Assembly: GCF_013761175.1 (NCBI RefSeq)
Contig: NZ_JACDUR010000006.1
Coordinates: 62,001 to 126,000, forward strand
Origin: Nonomuraea soli
GTDB lineage: Bacteria; Actinomycetota; Actinomycetes; Streptosporangiales; Streptosporangiaceae
Length of the DNA stretch: 64,000 bases
Reading direction: 5' to 3'
The notes beneath the pieces are model-generated. The model was not told the DNA's origin, ran no database searches, and saw only the letters and a list, made by a program, of their open reading frames with translations. Made by a program: the position numbers and the translations under genes. Shown here piece after piece: positions 52,701 through 59,699 of this stretch (position 1 is the stretch's first letter; the number at the start of each line of letters is the position of its first letter).

Positions 52701-53895
52701 CACCGGGGCCAAGCTGGAGCTCGCCGACTTCTTCGCCGCCGCCGACCTGGCGGAACTGGCCTCCAGGATCGACGGCGCCCACACCCCGCGCGAGCAGGAC
52801 CTGCACGCCGACGCCCGGATCCCGCCCGGCCTGACGGTCCCCGCCGGCCGGGTCACCGGCAACCGGCGGATCCTGCTGACCGGCGCGACCGGCTTCCTGG
52901 GCGCCTACCTGCTGGCCGAGCTGCTGTCGGACCCCGAGGTGACCGTGCACTGCCTGGTCAGGGGCGAGGAGCCGCACAAACGGCTGCTCGCCAACCTCGC
53001 GCGCTACGGCCTGGAGGGCGACGGCAGCAGGATCGTCGCCGTGCCGGGCGACCTCGCGCTGCCGGGGCTCGGACTGAGCGGCGACCTTTCAGGGCGGCTC
53101 GACCTCATCGTGCACAGCGGAGGCCTGGTCGACTTCGCCCGGCCGTACGCCAGGCTGCGCGACGCCAACGTCGGCGGGACGCTGGAGGTCCTGCGCCTGG
53201 CCTGCCGCGGGCCGCGCGCCATCCCCGTGCATTACGTCTCCACGCTCGGCGTGCATCTGACGCCGGGCGAGCGCGTGGTGCGCGAGGGCGACCCGCTGCC
53301 CGATCCGGACCTGCTGCATCCCGGCTACGACCAGAGCAAGTGGGTGGCCGACCGGCTGGCCGCCTCGGCCCGCGAGGCCGGGCTGCCCGTGGCCATCCAC
53401 CGGCCGGCCAGGATCGCCGGCGACACCCGCACCGGCGCGCTGCCGGCGGGCGACTTCCTCGGCCGCTTCTTCGCCACCTGCGCCGAGCTGGGCGCCGTGC
53501 CCGACGGCGAGCAGCTCGACCTGGCGCCCGTCGACCACGTGGCCGCCGCCATCGCCTGGCTCGCCCGCACCGGCGCGACCGGCGACTTCCACTACTACAA
53601 CCCGCGCACGCTCGGCTCGGGCAGGATCGCCGCGAGCCTGAACGCCAGAGGATTCCCCGTGCGCCTGGTGCCGGGCGCCGACTGGCGCGCCGAGGTGCGC
53701 CGGCTCCTGGCGGACGGCCAGGCGCTGCCCATCGCCGCCTACCCGCGCTTCTTCGCGGAGTACGGCGGAGCCAAGGGCCCGACCTTCGACTGCACACGCA
53801 CCGAACAGCTCGCGGGAGCCTGCCCGGACGCCCGTGACCTGCTCGATGCCCACCTCGATCACCTGGTCGCCACCGGCGTCCTGGCAAGGAGCTGA
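49717..53895 (+). CDS. nonribosomal peptide synthetase, C-A-T-R (reductive release)
   Basis: A 1392-residue single-module NRPS. The C domain (residues 1-430) has HHIIGDAWS with His127-His128. The A domain (about 445-930) has YTSGSTGAPKG (near residue 595), NHYGPTEATVC and GVRIEPGEVE. The T domain has DNFFDLGGHS with the phosphopantetheine Ser982. The R domain (about 1050-1390) has LLTGATGFLGAYLL and the catalytic Tyr1204/Lys1208 in HPGYDQSKWVADRL. It would couple one amino acid to a donor and release an aldehyde or alcohol. My by-eye A-domain code is D-A-G-D-M-G-H-V-C-K; it matches no code I know. Codons 17 and 900 are TTA, and 12-bp tandem repeats lie at 51402-51449. Confidence 0.95.
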   Translation: MPPLSPAQRRMWFLDRLAGGDASYNMVVAVRLRGPLDVAAFARALTGFAARHEALRTVFPETDGGPVAVVGAARPIPVELAAVEHAGLDAAVAERANAPFDLAGGPLLRASVLRLDPDEHVLILVMHHIIGDAWSIEHVMLPQLDELYRAHAAGTPPPARAAVPYLAPERDHHADLDFWREELAAAPVLELPIDRPRPALRSSRGAMVVHGVPARVWADLGRLARAERCTPFMALMAAYQVLLHRHTGQDDFCVGTPIAGRDDEASEQVFGLFINTLAVRADLTGDPGVGELLKRVRRRLLRGFGHAAVPFEQVVGELGVGRDPAVPPVFQTMMMLSLPGGPSFRLGELVGEPVLSGLSPAKFDLALDVVAAPDELRLLFTYSTDVLERGTVERMAGHLERLLVEMAARPTARIGELEMLPDAELAVLVRRPGEVPDEARTVHELFAERAAADPDAPALITAGQTLSYGELDARSEALAAGLAARGLLPGERVAVCLRAGPEAVVAILGVLKAGATYVPLDPGQPPARLAALVADCRAALAITGDEPADLGVPTATVAEVCRTSGVTSGVTSGVTSGADSVAGDGRAPAYVIYTSGSTGAPKGVVVGHDTLTRLTTAFVDLHGFAPGQRVLMTPPLSFDASAGDLYPALASGAAVVLHHDPFALTGHDLLRLCREQGITMVDVPVALWRQWVDDLADEQQVDTGPLTTVMAGGESVPMDRLRTWARLTGGRTAFYNHYGPTEATVCATAYRTVDGSELGERAAHLPIGVPLPHVAAYVLDRRGRLAPIGVPGELYLGGPCLARGYLGQAELTGERFRPDPFAAGGLMYATGDLVRWRDDGLLEFLGRVDRQLKINGVRIEPGEVEAACLACPGVREAVVAARRDRLVAYLTGSTVTRAELRSFLAERLPSAMIPQDVVHLAALPMTPHGKIDYAALPEPAADAVPYESPATPTERAVAASWEETLGVRVGRRDNFFDLGGHSLLSPKTVNRITARTGAKLELADFFAAADLAELASRIDGAHTPREQDLHADARIPPGLTVPAGRVTGNRRILLTGATGFLGAYLLAELLSDPEVTVHCLVRGEEPHKRLLANLARYGLEGDGSRIVAVPGDLALPGLGLSGDLSGRLDLIVHSGGLVDFARPYARLRDANVGGTLEVLRLACRGPRAIPVHYVSTLGVHLTPGERVVREGDPLPDPDLLHPGYDQSKWVADRLAASAREAGLPVAIHRPARIAGDTRTGALPAGDFLGRFFATCAELGAVPDGEQLDLAPVDHVAAAIAWLARTGATGDFHYYNPRTLGSGRIAASLNARGFPVRLVPGADWRAEVRRLLADGQALPIAAYPRFFAEYGGAKGPTFDCTRTEQLAGACPDARDLLDAHLDHLVATGVLARS
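51402..51449 (+). repeat. four tandem 12-bp repeats in the NRPS adenylation domain
   Basis: GACCTCCGGCGT is repeated three times and followed by GACCTCCGGCGC, encoding TSGV-TSGV-TSGV-TSGA in a loop before the A3 motif. It keeps the reading frame and is probably a surface-loop expansion. Confidence 0.85.
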
Positions 53896-53898
53896 CGG

Positions 53899-55170
53899 AT
53901 GCGTTACCTGATCGCCGGCGCCGGACCCGCGGGCAGCCTGCTCGCCTGCTACCTGGCCGCGCGCGGGCACCGGGTCGACGTCTTCGAGCGCCGCCCCGAT
54001 CCGCGCCGCGGCGACGACGAGGAGGGCCGATCGATCAACCTCGGCCTGTCGGCCCGAGGCGTGCTCGCCCTGGAGCGCGCCGGGCTGATGGACCGGGTCC
54101 GCCCGCTGACCGTGCCGATGCGCGGCCGCGTCGTGCACGCCGCGGGCCGTACCTCCTTCCACCCGTACGGCACGCACGACGAGGAGATCCTCCACTCGGT
54201 GCTCCGCCGCGACCTGGTCACCCTGCTCATCGACCACGCGCACGGCCTGGGCGCGCGCTTCCACTTCGGACGACGCGTCACCGACCTCGACCGGCAGGCG
54301 CCCGCCGTCCAGGTGGAGGGCGAGTGGATCCACGGCGACGCGGTCGTCGGCGCGGACGGAGCCTTCTCCACCATCCGCACCCACCTGCACCGCGGCCTGC
54401 GCGCCGACCACCACCAGGAGTTCCTGCCCTGGGGCTACAAGGAACTGACCATGATCGCGACGCCGGGGTTCCGCCTGGAGGCGCTGCACGTGTGGCCGGG
54501 CGGCGACGGGCTGATCGTCGCCCACCCCAACCGCGACAACTCCCTCACCGCCACGCTCTTCCTGCCCTACGACGAGCTGGAGGCGATCACCGATCCCGAG
54601 GCGTTCTTCGCCGGCCGTTTCCCCGACGCGCTGCCGCTCCTGCCCGACCTGGCCAAGGAGTTCGCCGCCAACCCCGTCGGCCACCTGGTCTCCGTCAGGA
54701 CCACGCCCTGGCATCACGAGAACAAGGTCGTCCTCATCGGTGACGCCTGCCACGCCGTCTACCCCTTCTACGGCCAGGGCATGAACTCGGCGCTCGAGGA
54801 CTGCCTGCTGCTCGACGCCTCCCTCGACTCGTTCGCGGCCTTCGAGACCGCCCGCAGGCCGCACACCGACGTGCTCGACGAGCTGTCGCGGGAGAACTTC
54901 GTCGAGCTGCGCCAGCGGGTCGCCTCGCCGATGCACGCCGCGCGCAAGCGGGCCGACCTGCTGCTGGCCAGGCTGCTCCCCGGCCGCTGGCGGCCGCTCT
55001 ACACGATGATCTCCCACACCACCACGCCCTACGCCGACGCGCTGGCCAGAGCCCGCAAGCAGGAGGCCTTCCTGCGCTGGGGCGCCGCTGCGGTCACGGC
55101 CGGGCTGGGCCTGGCCGCCCTGACCAAGCTCGCCGGAAGGAACACCGGACATGCTCACCGATCCCGCTGA
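53899..55170 (+). CDS. FAD-dependent monooxygenase, kynurenine 3-monooxygenase-like
   Basis: A 423-residue class A flavoprotein hydroxylase. The FAD fold begins LIAGAGPAGSLLACYLAARGHRVDVFERR. Two features are specific to the kynurenine 3-monooxygenase branch: GRSINLGLSARG (residues about 43-55) and GDACHAVYPFYGQGMNSALEDC (from residue 281). A C-terminal hydrophobic segment (about 393-413) could anchor it to the membrane, as in eukaryotic KMO. It may hydroxylate kynurenine or another aryl amino acid, using NAD(P)H and O2. It starts 3 bases after the NRPS stop with an AAGGAG site, and overlaps the next gene by 20 bp. Confidence 0.9.
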   Translation: MRYLIAGAGPAGSLLACYLAARGHRVDVFERRPDPRRGDDEEGRSINLGLSARGVLALERAGLMDRVRPLTVPMRGRVVHAAGRTSFHPYGTHDEEILHSVLRRDLVTLLIDHAHGLGARFHFGRRVTDLDRQAPAVQVEGEWIHGDAVVGADGAFSTIRTHLHRGLRADHHQEFLPWGYKELTMIATPGFRLEALHVWPGGDGLIVAHPNRDNSLTATLFLPYDELEAITDPEAFFAGRFPDALPLLPDLAKEFAANPVGHLVSVRTTPWHHENKVVLIGDACHAVYPFYGQGMNSALEDCLLLDASLDSFAAFETARRPHTDVLDELSRENFVELRQRVASPMHAARKRADLLLARLLPGRWRPLYTMISHTTTPYADALARARKQEAFLRWGAAAVTAGLGLAALTKLAGRNTGHAHRSR

Positions 55171-55759
55171 CCCCTCACGCGTGCTCCTGGAGCTCGGCGA
55201 CCTCGATCAGGGGCACGAGTACGGCCAGGCGCTGCGCCGCATCGTGGCCTGGGCCCGCGAATACCTGTGCCGCCCGCATCCCGAGCTGGGCCGCAACGGG
55301 CCCGTCTGCCCGTACGTGCAGACCTCGCTCGACCGCGGCGCCTTCCTGATGGCCGTCTGCCCCGGGACGCCCACGGCCGCGCAGGCGGCGCAGTTCCTGG
55401 CGGGCTACCGCGACTGGTTCGCCGTGCTCGCGGCGCCCGACGGCGTGGCGCCGCAGTTCCGCACGGTCCTGGTGCTCTTCCCCGACCTGCTCGACACGAA
55501 GGTCATCGACGAGGCGCAACGCCTGCTCAAGGACGACTACGTCGCCGACGGCCTGATGATCGGGGAGTTCCATCCCGGTCCGCCCGGCAAGTCCGGCTTG
55601 TGGAACGAGGACTTCCTGCCTCTGGCGAGCCCGGTGCCGCTGCTGGCGATCAGGCAGATGGTCGCCAGCGACTTCCCCTTCCTGCGTGACGACCCCGTCC
55701 ACGAGCGTGCCTACCGCGAGCGGTTCGGCGACCGCATCCCCGCGAGGTACGGCGCATGA
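55151..55759 (+). CDS. DUF6875-like protein of unknown function
   Basis: A 202-residue soluble protein. It has a conserved-looking N-terminal half (ARWAREYLCRPHPELGRNGPVCPYVQTSLDRG with two Cys, CRPHPELG and CPYVQ), a central VLVLFPDLLDTKVIDEAQRLLKDDYVADGLMIGEFHPG and a C-terminal AIRQMVASDFPFL segment. I believe this is the family now called DUF6875, seen near NRPS and other metabolite genes; the catalytic function is unknown. The ATG lies in the end of the flavoprotein gene and its stop overlaps the MFS start by 4 bp, so it is clearly part of the operon. Confidence 0.75.
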   Translation: MLTDPADPSRVLLELGDLDQGHEYGQALRRIVAWAREYLCRPHPELGRNGPVCPYVQTSLDRGAFLMAVCPGTPTAAQAAQFLAGYRDWFAVLAAPDGVAPQFRTVLVLFPDLLDTKVIDEAQRLLKDDYVADGLMIGEFHPGPPGKSGLWNEDFLPLASPVPLLAIRQMVASDFPFLRDDPVHERAYRERFGDRIPARYGA

Positions 55760-57021
55760 ACCGCGATGTGACCCGCTTCGCGGTGGTCTGGGTGGCCTCG
55801 TTGCTGTCGGGCGTCGGCTCCGCGCTGACGGGGTTCGTGCTGGGCGTGTGGGTGTACCAGAGCACCTCCTCGCCCACCCAGTTCGCGCTGGTCCTGCTGT
55901 GCGGGCTGGTGCCCGGCATTCTCGTCGGACCGGTCGCCGGGGTCCTGGTCGACCGCTTCGACCGGCGTGTGGTGCTCGTGGTCACCGACGGCCTGGCCGC
56001 CGTCCCGACGCTGGCCGTGGCCCTGCTGGCGAGCGCGGACCTGCTGGCGGTCTGGCACGTCTGCGTGGCCACGGCGGTCACGGCCGCCTGCGCCGCGGTG
56101 CACCTGACGACCTACCAGGCCATGACGCCGCTGCTCGTCCCCGAACGCCACCTGGCCAGGGCCAACGGGCTCATGCAGGTCGCCTGGGCGGCCCAGATCG
56201 CCGCGCCCGTCCTGGCGGGGGCGCTGATGGTCGGCGTCGGCCTGGCCGGGGTGCTCCTCATCGACCTGGCCACCTTCGCCTTCGCCGTGCTGACGCTGCT
56301 GGTCGTCCGGCTGCCCGACTCGGTGGTCAAGGCGCCCAGCCCTGATCGCGGGCACTTCTCCGAGGGCTGGCGCCACCTGCGTTCGCGGCCGCAACTGCTG
56401 GGCCTGGTGCTGGTCCAGTCGGGCTTCAACTTCGCCTTCGCCACGGCGGGCGTCCTGGTGCAGCCGCTGATCCTGTCGTTCGCCGACGCCGACGTGCTGG
56501 GCGTGCTGATGCTGGCGGGCGGCGCCGGCATGTTCTGCGGCAGCCTGGCCATGGGCGCCTGGGGCGGCCCGCGCGACCGGATCGGCGGCATGGCGCTGTT
56601 CATGGGCATCGGCGGCGCCGCGCTCTTCCTGCACACGCTCCAGCCCTCACCGCTGCTGGTCGGCGCGGCCGCCGCGGTGTTCCTGTTCACGCTCCCCGTC
56701 GTCAACGGGTGCGCCCAGGCGGTGCTGCAGAGCGCGGTCGACCGCGATCTCCTGGGGCGGGTGCTCGGCACGGCCAACTCGCTGGGCACCGCCACCACCC
56801 CGGTGGCCTACCTGCTGGCCGCGCCGTTCGCGGAGTTCGTCACCGGGCCGCTGCTCATGCCGGACGGGGCGCTAGCCGGGAGCTTCGGCGCGCTCGTCGG
56901 CACCGGTCCCGGCCGGGGCATCGCGTTCGTGCTGCTGCTCGACGCCGTGCTGCTCGCCGCGCTGGCCCTCTTCACCGCCCTCAGACTGCGACAAGGAGTT
57001 CGCGATGCCGCTCGAATCTGA
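55756..57021 (+). CDS. MFS transporter (probable product exporter)
   Basis: A 421-residue major facilitator with about 12 membrane helices. The inner loop after helix 2 has GVLVDRFDRRVVLV, the standard G-x3-D-R-x-x-R-R MFS motif, and the matching loop in the second half has GAWGGPRDRIGGM. The overall sequence is of the type found in and near NRPS clusters, where it may export the product or give self-resistance. It overlaps the DUF6875 gene by 4 bp and the methyltransferase gene by 17 bp. Confidence 0.9.
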   Translation: MNRDVTRFAVVWVASLLSGVGSALTGFVLGVWVYQSTSSPTQFALVLLCGLVPGILVGPVAGVLVDRFDRRVVLVVTDGLAAVPTLAVALLASADLLAVWHVCVATAVTAACAAVHLTTYQAMTPLLVPERHLARANGLMQVAWAAQIAAPVLAGALMVGVGLAGVLLIDLATFAFAVLTLLVVRLPDSVVKAPSPDRGHFSEGWRHLRSRPQLLGLVLVQSGFNFAFATAGVLVQPLILSFADADVLGVLMLAGGAGMFCGSLAMGAWGGPRDRIGGMALFMGIGGAALFLHTLQPSPLLVGAAAAVFLFTLPVVNGCAQAVLQSAVDRDLLGRVLGTANSLGTATTPVAYLLAAPFAEFVTGPLLMPDGALAGSFGALVGTGPGRGIAFVLLLDAVLLAALALFTALRLRQGVRDAARI

Positions 57022-57925
57022 CCTGGTGGGCGCGATGGCCCTCCAGGCGGTGGCCGCCGGGGCGAGGCTGGGCCTGTTCGACGCCCTGGCCGCCGAACCC
57101 AGGAGCGCCGAGCGGCTCGCGCTCGACCTGGGGGTCCCCGGCGAGGGGTTGACGCGGCTGCTGGCACTCCTGGAGGCCACGGGCAACCTGGAACGGGCGG
57201 ACGACGGCTGCTACCGGTGCACCGCGCAGCTCGACGTGACGCTCGTCTGGCAGGCCATCCTGGGCGAGCTCTGGGCGGATCTGGCGCATGCCGTACGGAA
57301 GGATGAACCGCGCGGTGACTTCTACTCCTGGCTCGGTGACCGTCCCGAGGTGTCGGCGAGGTTCCAGGCGCTGCAGAAGGGCATGGCGAGCGGGCTGGCC
57401 GATCAGGTGGTGGCCCTGGTCGAGCTGCCTGCGGGGCCGCTGCGCCTGCTCGACCTCGGAGGAGGGCACGGGGAGTACAGCGCCGCCTTCTGCCGGGCCC
57501 ACCCGGGGCTGACCGCGACCGTCGTCGACCTGCCGCAGCCGGTGCGCCACGAGCACCGGCGCATCGAGTGGCGCGTCGGAGACCTGCGCCACGACCCCCT
57601 CGGCGCCGGCCACGACGTGGTGCTGCTCTGCAACGTGCTGCACGGCTTCCCCGCGGGCCAGGCCGCGGACATCGTCGCCAGGGCGGCGGCCGCGGGGGAG
57701 CGGGTGGTCGTCGTGGAGAGCCGCGCGGGCGCCGGGGCCTTCGCCGCGGGATTCGACCTCAACCTCTGGCACACCCAGGGCGGCGGCCTGCCGACGGCGT
57801 CACAACTGGCCGACTGGCTGCGGGCCGCGGGCTGCGACCGCGTGGTGTGTCACGAGGCCGGGCAGCACGTCGTGGTTCAGGGCTCGCGCGAGACGTCGCG
57901 GTGGAGGGCGAAGAACGCCGAGTAG
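57005..57925 (+). CDS. class I SAM-dependent methyltransferase (O-methyltransferase family 2 type)
   Basis: A 306-residue methyltransferase. Residues 1-85 form a winged-helix dimerisation domain (ARLGLFDALAAEPRSAERLALDLGVPGEGLTRLLALLEATGNLER). The SAM-binding domain has RLLDLGGGHGEYSAAF (glycine-rich motif I) and VVLLCNVLHGF. This fold includes O- and C-methyltransferases for aromatic substrates, including those that methylate 3-hydroxykynurenine-like intermediates in pyrrolobenzodiazepine and actinomycin pathways. That a similar reaction takes place here is an inference from the adjacent KMO-like gene. It starts inside the MFS gene and its end overlaps the convergent regulator by 49 bp. Confidence 0.9.
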   Translation: MPLESDLVGAMALQAVAAGARLGLFDALAAEPRSAERLALDLGVPGEGLTRLLALLEATGNLERADDGCYRCTAQLDVTLVWQAILGELWADLAHAVRKDEPRGDFYSWLGDRPEVSARFQALQKGMASGLADQVVALVELPAGPLRLLDLGGGHGEYSAAFCRAHPGLTATVVDLPQPVRHEHRRIEWRVGDLRHDPLGAGHDVVLLCNVLHGFPAGQAADIVARAAAAGERVVVVESRAGAGAFAAGFDLNLWHTQGGGLPTASQLADWLRAAGCDRVVCHEAGQHVVVQGSRETSRWRAKNAE

Positions 57926-58395
57926 GGCACGCCCTCGGGCGAGACCGGGCGCTGTTTGTACTCGTCGAACAGGGCCGCCATGCGCTCGATCAGCTCCTTC
58001 AGCTCCTCCTCCGTGAGACGCAGGCCCAGCCTGGTCAAGATCGCCTCCTCGACGGGCACCAGCCTGATCTCCTGGAGGAAGGCGTCGATCATGGCGTCGC
58101 TGCCGCCCGGGACGCCGGCCTCCCTGACGTCCATCTCCCAGGACTTGCCGGTGGCACGGTAGGGGATCTCCACCGAGCCGCGCGGGCCGGGACGAGACGG
58201 CTCGGCCACCAGAAAGCCGGTGTTGACCAGGGTTCGCACATGGTGGAGCACGGTGGCGGGATTGGCCTCCAGGCGGGCGGCGATCTCCTTGTTGGTCAGC
58301 GCGTTGTCGAGGCACATCCGCAGGATGCGCAGGCGGACGGCGGAGGCCAGCGCGCGCGCTTCCTCCGGGGTGGCCGGTCGGCGATTGGTGCCCAT
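57877..58395 (-). CDS. ArsR-like winged-helix transcriptional regulator
   Basis: A 172-residue regulator. The DNA-binding domain (residues 1-85) has RLRILRMCLDNALTNKEIAARLEANPATVLHHVRTLVNTGFLV, the ArsR HTH with wing. The C-terminal part is helical (VPVEEAILTRLGLRLTEEELKELIERMAALFDEYK) and may bind a ligand or form dimers; no metal-binding Cys set is present. The ATG at 58395 places the HTH at the expected distance. It diverges from an MFS gene across a perfect 10-bp inverted repeat and probably represses that gene. Confidence 0.88.
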   Translation of the reverse strand: MGTNRRPATPEEARALASAVRLRILRMCLDNALTNKEIAARLEANPATVLHHVRTLVNTGFLVAEPSRPGPRGSVEIPYRATGKSWEMDVREAGVPGGSDAMIDAFLQEIRLVPVEEAILTRLGLRLTEEELKELIERMAALFDEYKQRPVSPEGVPYSAFFALHRDVSREP

Positions 58396-58416
58396 CGCCT
58401 CTGAGCGTACCCCGAT

Positions 58417-58452
58417 TCCCCGACTGATTGACATTTCCCAACCAGTCGGGGA
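58417..58452. promoter_or_regulatory. inverted-repeat operator between the ArsR-like gene and the MFS gene
   Basis: TCCCCGACTG (58417-58426) and CAGTCGGGGA (58443-58452) form a perfect 10-bp inverted repeat with a 16-bp spacer that includes ATTGACA, a good -35-like element. This is the likely binding site of the divergently encoded ArsR-like protein. Confidence 0.7.
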
Positions 58453-58463
58453 TCGTTCGTGTC

Positions 58464-59699
58464 GTGAGCATCCTCAAGGATCGCGATTTCCGGGGACTTT
58501 TCCTGGCGGACACCGCCAGCCAGCTGGGCACCCAGGTGCTGGTGCTCGCCATTCCCCTCGCCGCCGTCCAGTCACTGAACGCCTCGGAGTTCGAGGTCGG
58601 GCTGCTGGCCGCGCTGCAGACGGCGGCCTTCCTGCTGATCGGCCTGCCCGCCGGGGCCATCGTCGACCGGCAGCGCAAGCGCAACGTGATGATCGTGGCC
58701 GACTGGGGACGTGCGCTGACCCTGGCCAGCGTGCCCCTCGCGTGGTGGTTCGACGTGCTGACGATGGGCCACCTCTACGCCGTGGCCGTGATCATGGGTC
58801 TCTTCACGGTCTTCTTCGACGTGGCCTACCAGAGCTACCTGCCCTATCTGCTCGACAGGGACAAGCTGGTCAGGGGCAACTCGGCGCTGGAGGTCGTGCG
58901 CACGGTCTCCCAGCTCGGCGGCCCCCCGGTGAGCGGCTGGCTGATCCAGTGGCTCACCGCGCCCTTCGCCCTGCTCACCACGGTCGTCGGCTTCGCGTGG
59001 TCGGCGCTGTGCCTGGGCACGATCCGCAAGCGCGAGCAACGCCAGCCCCGCTCCGAGGACCGCCACCTGGGCCGGGAGATCATGGAGGGCCTGCGGTTCG
59101 TGCTCGGGCACCGGCTGCTGCGCAGGATCGCGGGCTCCACCGGCACCTTCAACCTGTTCTGGTCCATGGCCAACCCGATGATCATCCTCCTTCTGGCCAG
59201 AGACCTGGAGCTGAGCGCGGGCGTGATCGGCCTGCTGACCGCCGTCGGCGGCCTGGGCGGGCTCGTCGGCGCCGCGGTGGCCTCCAAGTTCGCCGCCAAG
59301 GTCGGCCAGGGCCCGGCGATCTGGATGTCGACCGCCCTGAGCGCACCCTTCGGCTTCCTGCTGCCGATCGTCGAGGCCGACTGGCGGCTGGGCCTGGTGG
59401 TCGTCCAGGAGTTCATGTTCGGCCTCGGCGTGGTCCTCTACAACGTCACCCAGCTCAGCTTCCGCCAGGCGATCACCCCCGAGCCCCTGCTGGGCAGGAT
59501 GAACGCCACCATGCGCTTCCTGGTCTGGGGCACGATGCCGATCGGCGGCATCATCGGCGGTGTGCTGGGCGAGGTGATCGGGGTGCGCAACACCCTGTGG
59601 ATCTGCGCCGCCGGAGCGACGCTCTCCTTCCTGTGGATCTACACCTCGCCCATGCGCACCATGCGTGAGCTGCCCGTCAGTAATCACACACCCCAGTAG
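58464..59699 (+). CDS. MFS transporter (drug/multidrug efflux type)
   Basis: A 411-residue major facilitator with about 12 membrane helices. The start is taken at the GTG at 58464 (SILKDRDFRGLFLADTASQLGTQVLVLAIPLAAVQ). The inner-loop motif is GAIVDRQRKRNVMIVADWGR; the central loop lies at about residues 190-215 (IRKREQRQPRSEDRHLGREIMEGLRF). A more upstream start (58428) would run into the operator. It sits under the ArsR-like operator and would confer efflux on induction. Its end overlaps the DUF6351 gene by 23 bp. Confidence 0.88.
   Translation: MSILKDRDFRGLFLADTASQLGTQVLVLAIPLAAVQSLNASEFEVGLLAALQTAAFLLIGLPAGAIVDRQRKRNVMIVADWGRALTLASVPLAWWFDVLTMGHLYAVAVIMGLFTVFFDVAYQSYLPYLLDRDKLVRGNSALEVVRTVSQLGGPPVSGWLIQWLTAPFALLTTVVGFAWSALCLGTIRKREQRQPRSEDRHLGREIMEGLRFVLGHRLLRRIAGSTGTFNLFWSMANPMIILLLARDLELSAGVIGLLTAVGGLGGLVGAAVASKFAAKVGQGPAIWMSTALSAPFGFLLPIVEADWRLGLVVVQEFMFGLGVVLYNVTQLSFRQAITPEPLLGRMNATMRFLVWGTMPIGGIIGGVLGEVIGVRNTLWICAAGATLSFLWIYTSPMRTMRELPVSNHTPQ

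Noticed and set aside
53899..55170. Calling the flavoprotein a housekeeping kynurenine 3-monooxygenase
   Set aside because: The family signatures fit, but the gene sits in an NRPS operon with no kynurenine pathway neighbours, so a dedicated biosynthetic role is more likely.
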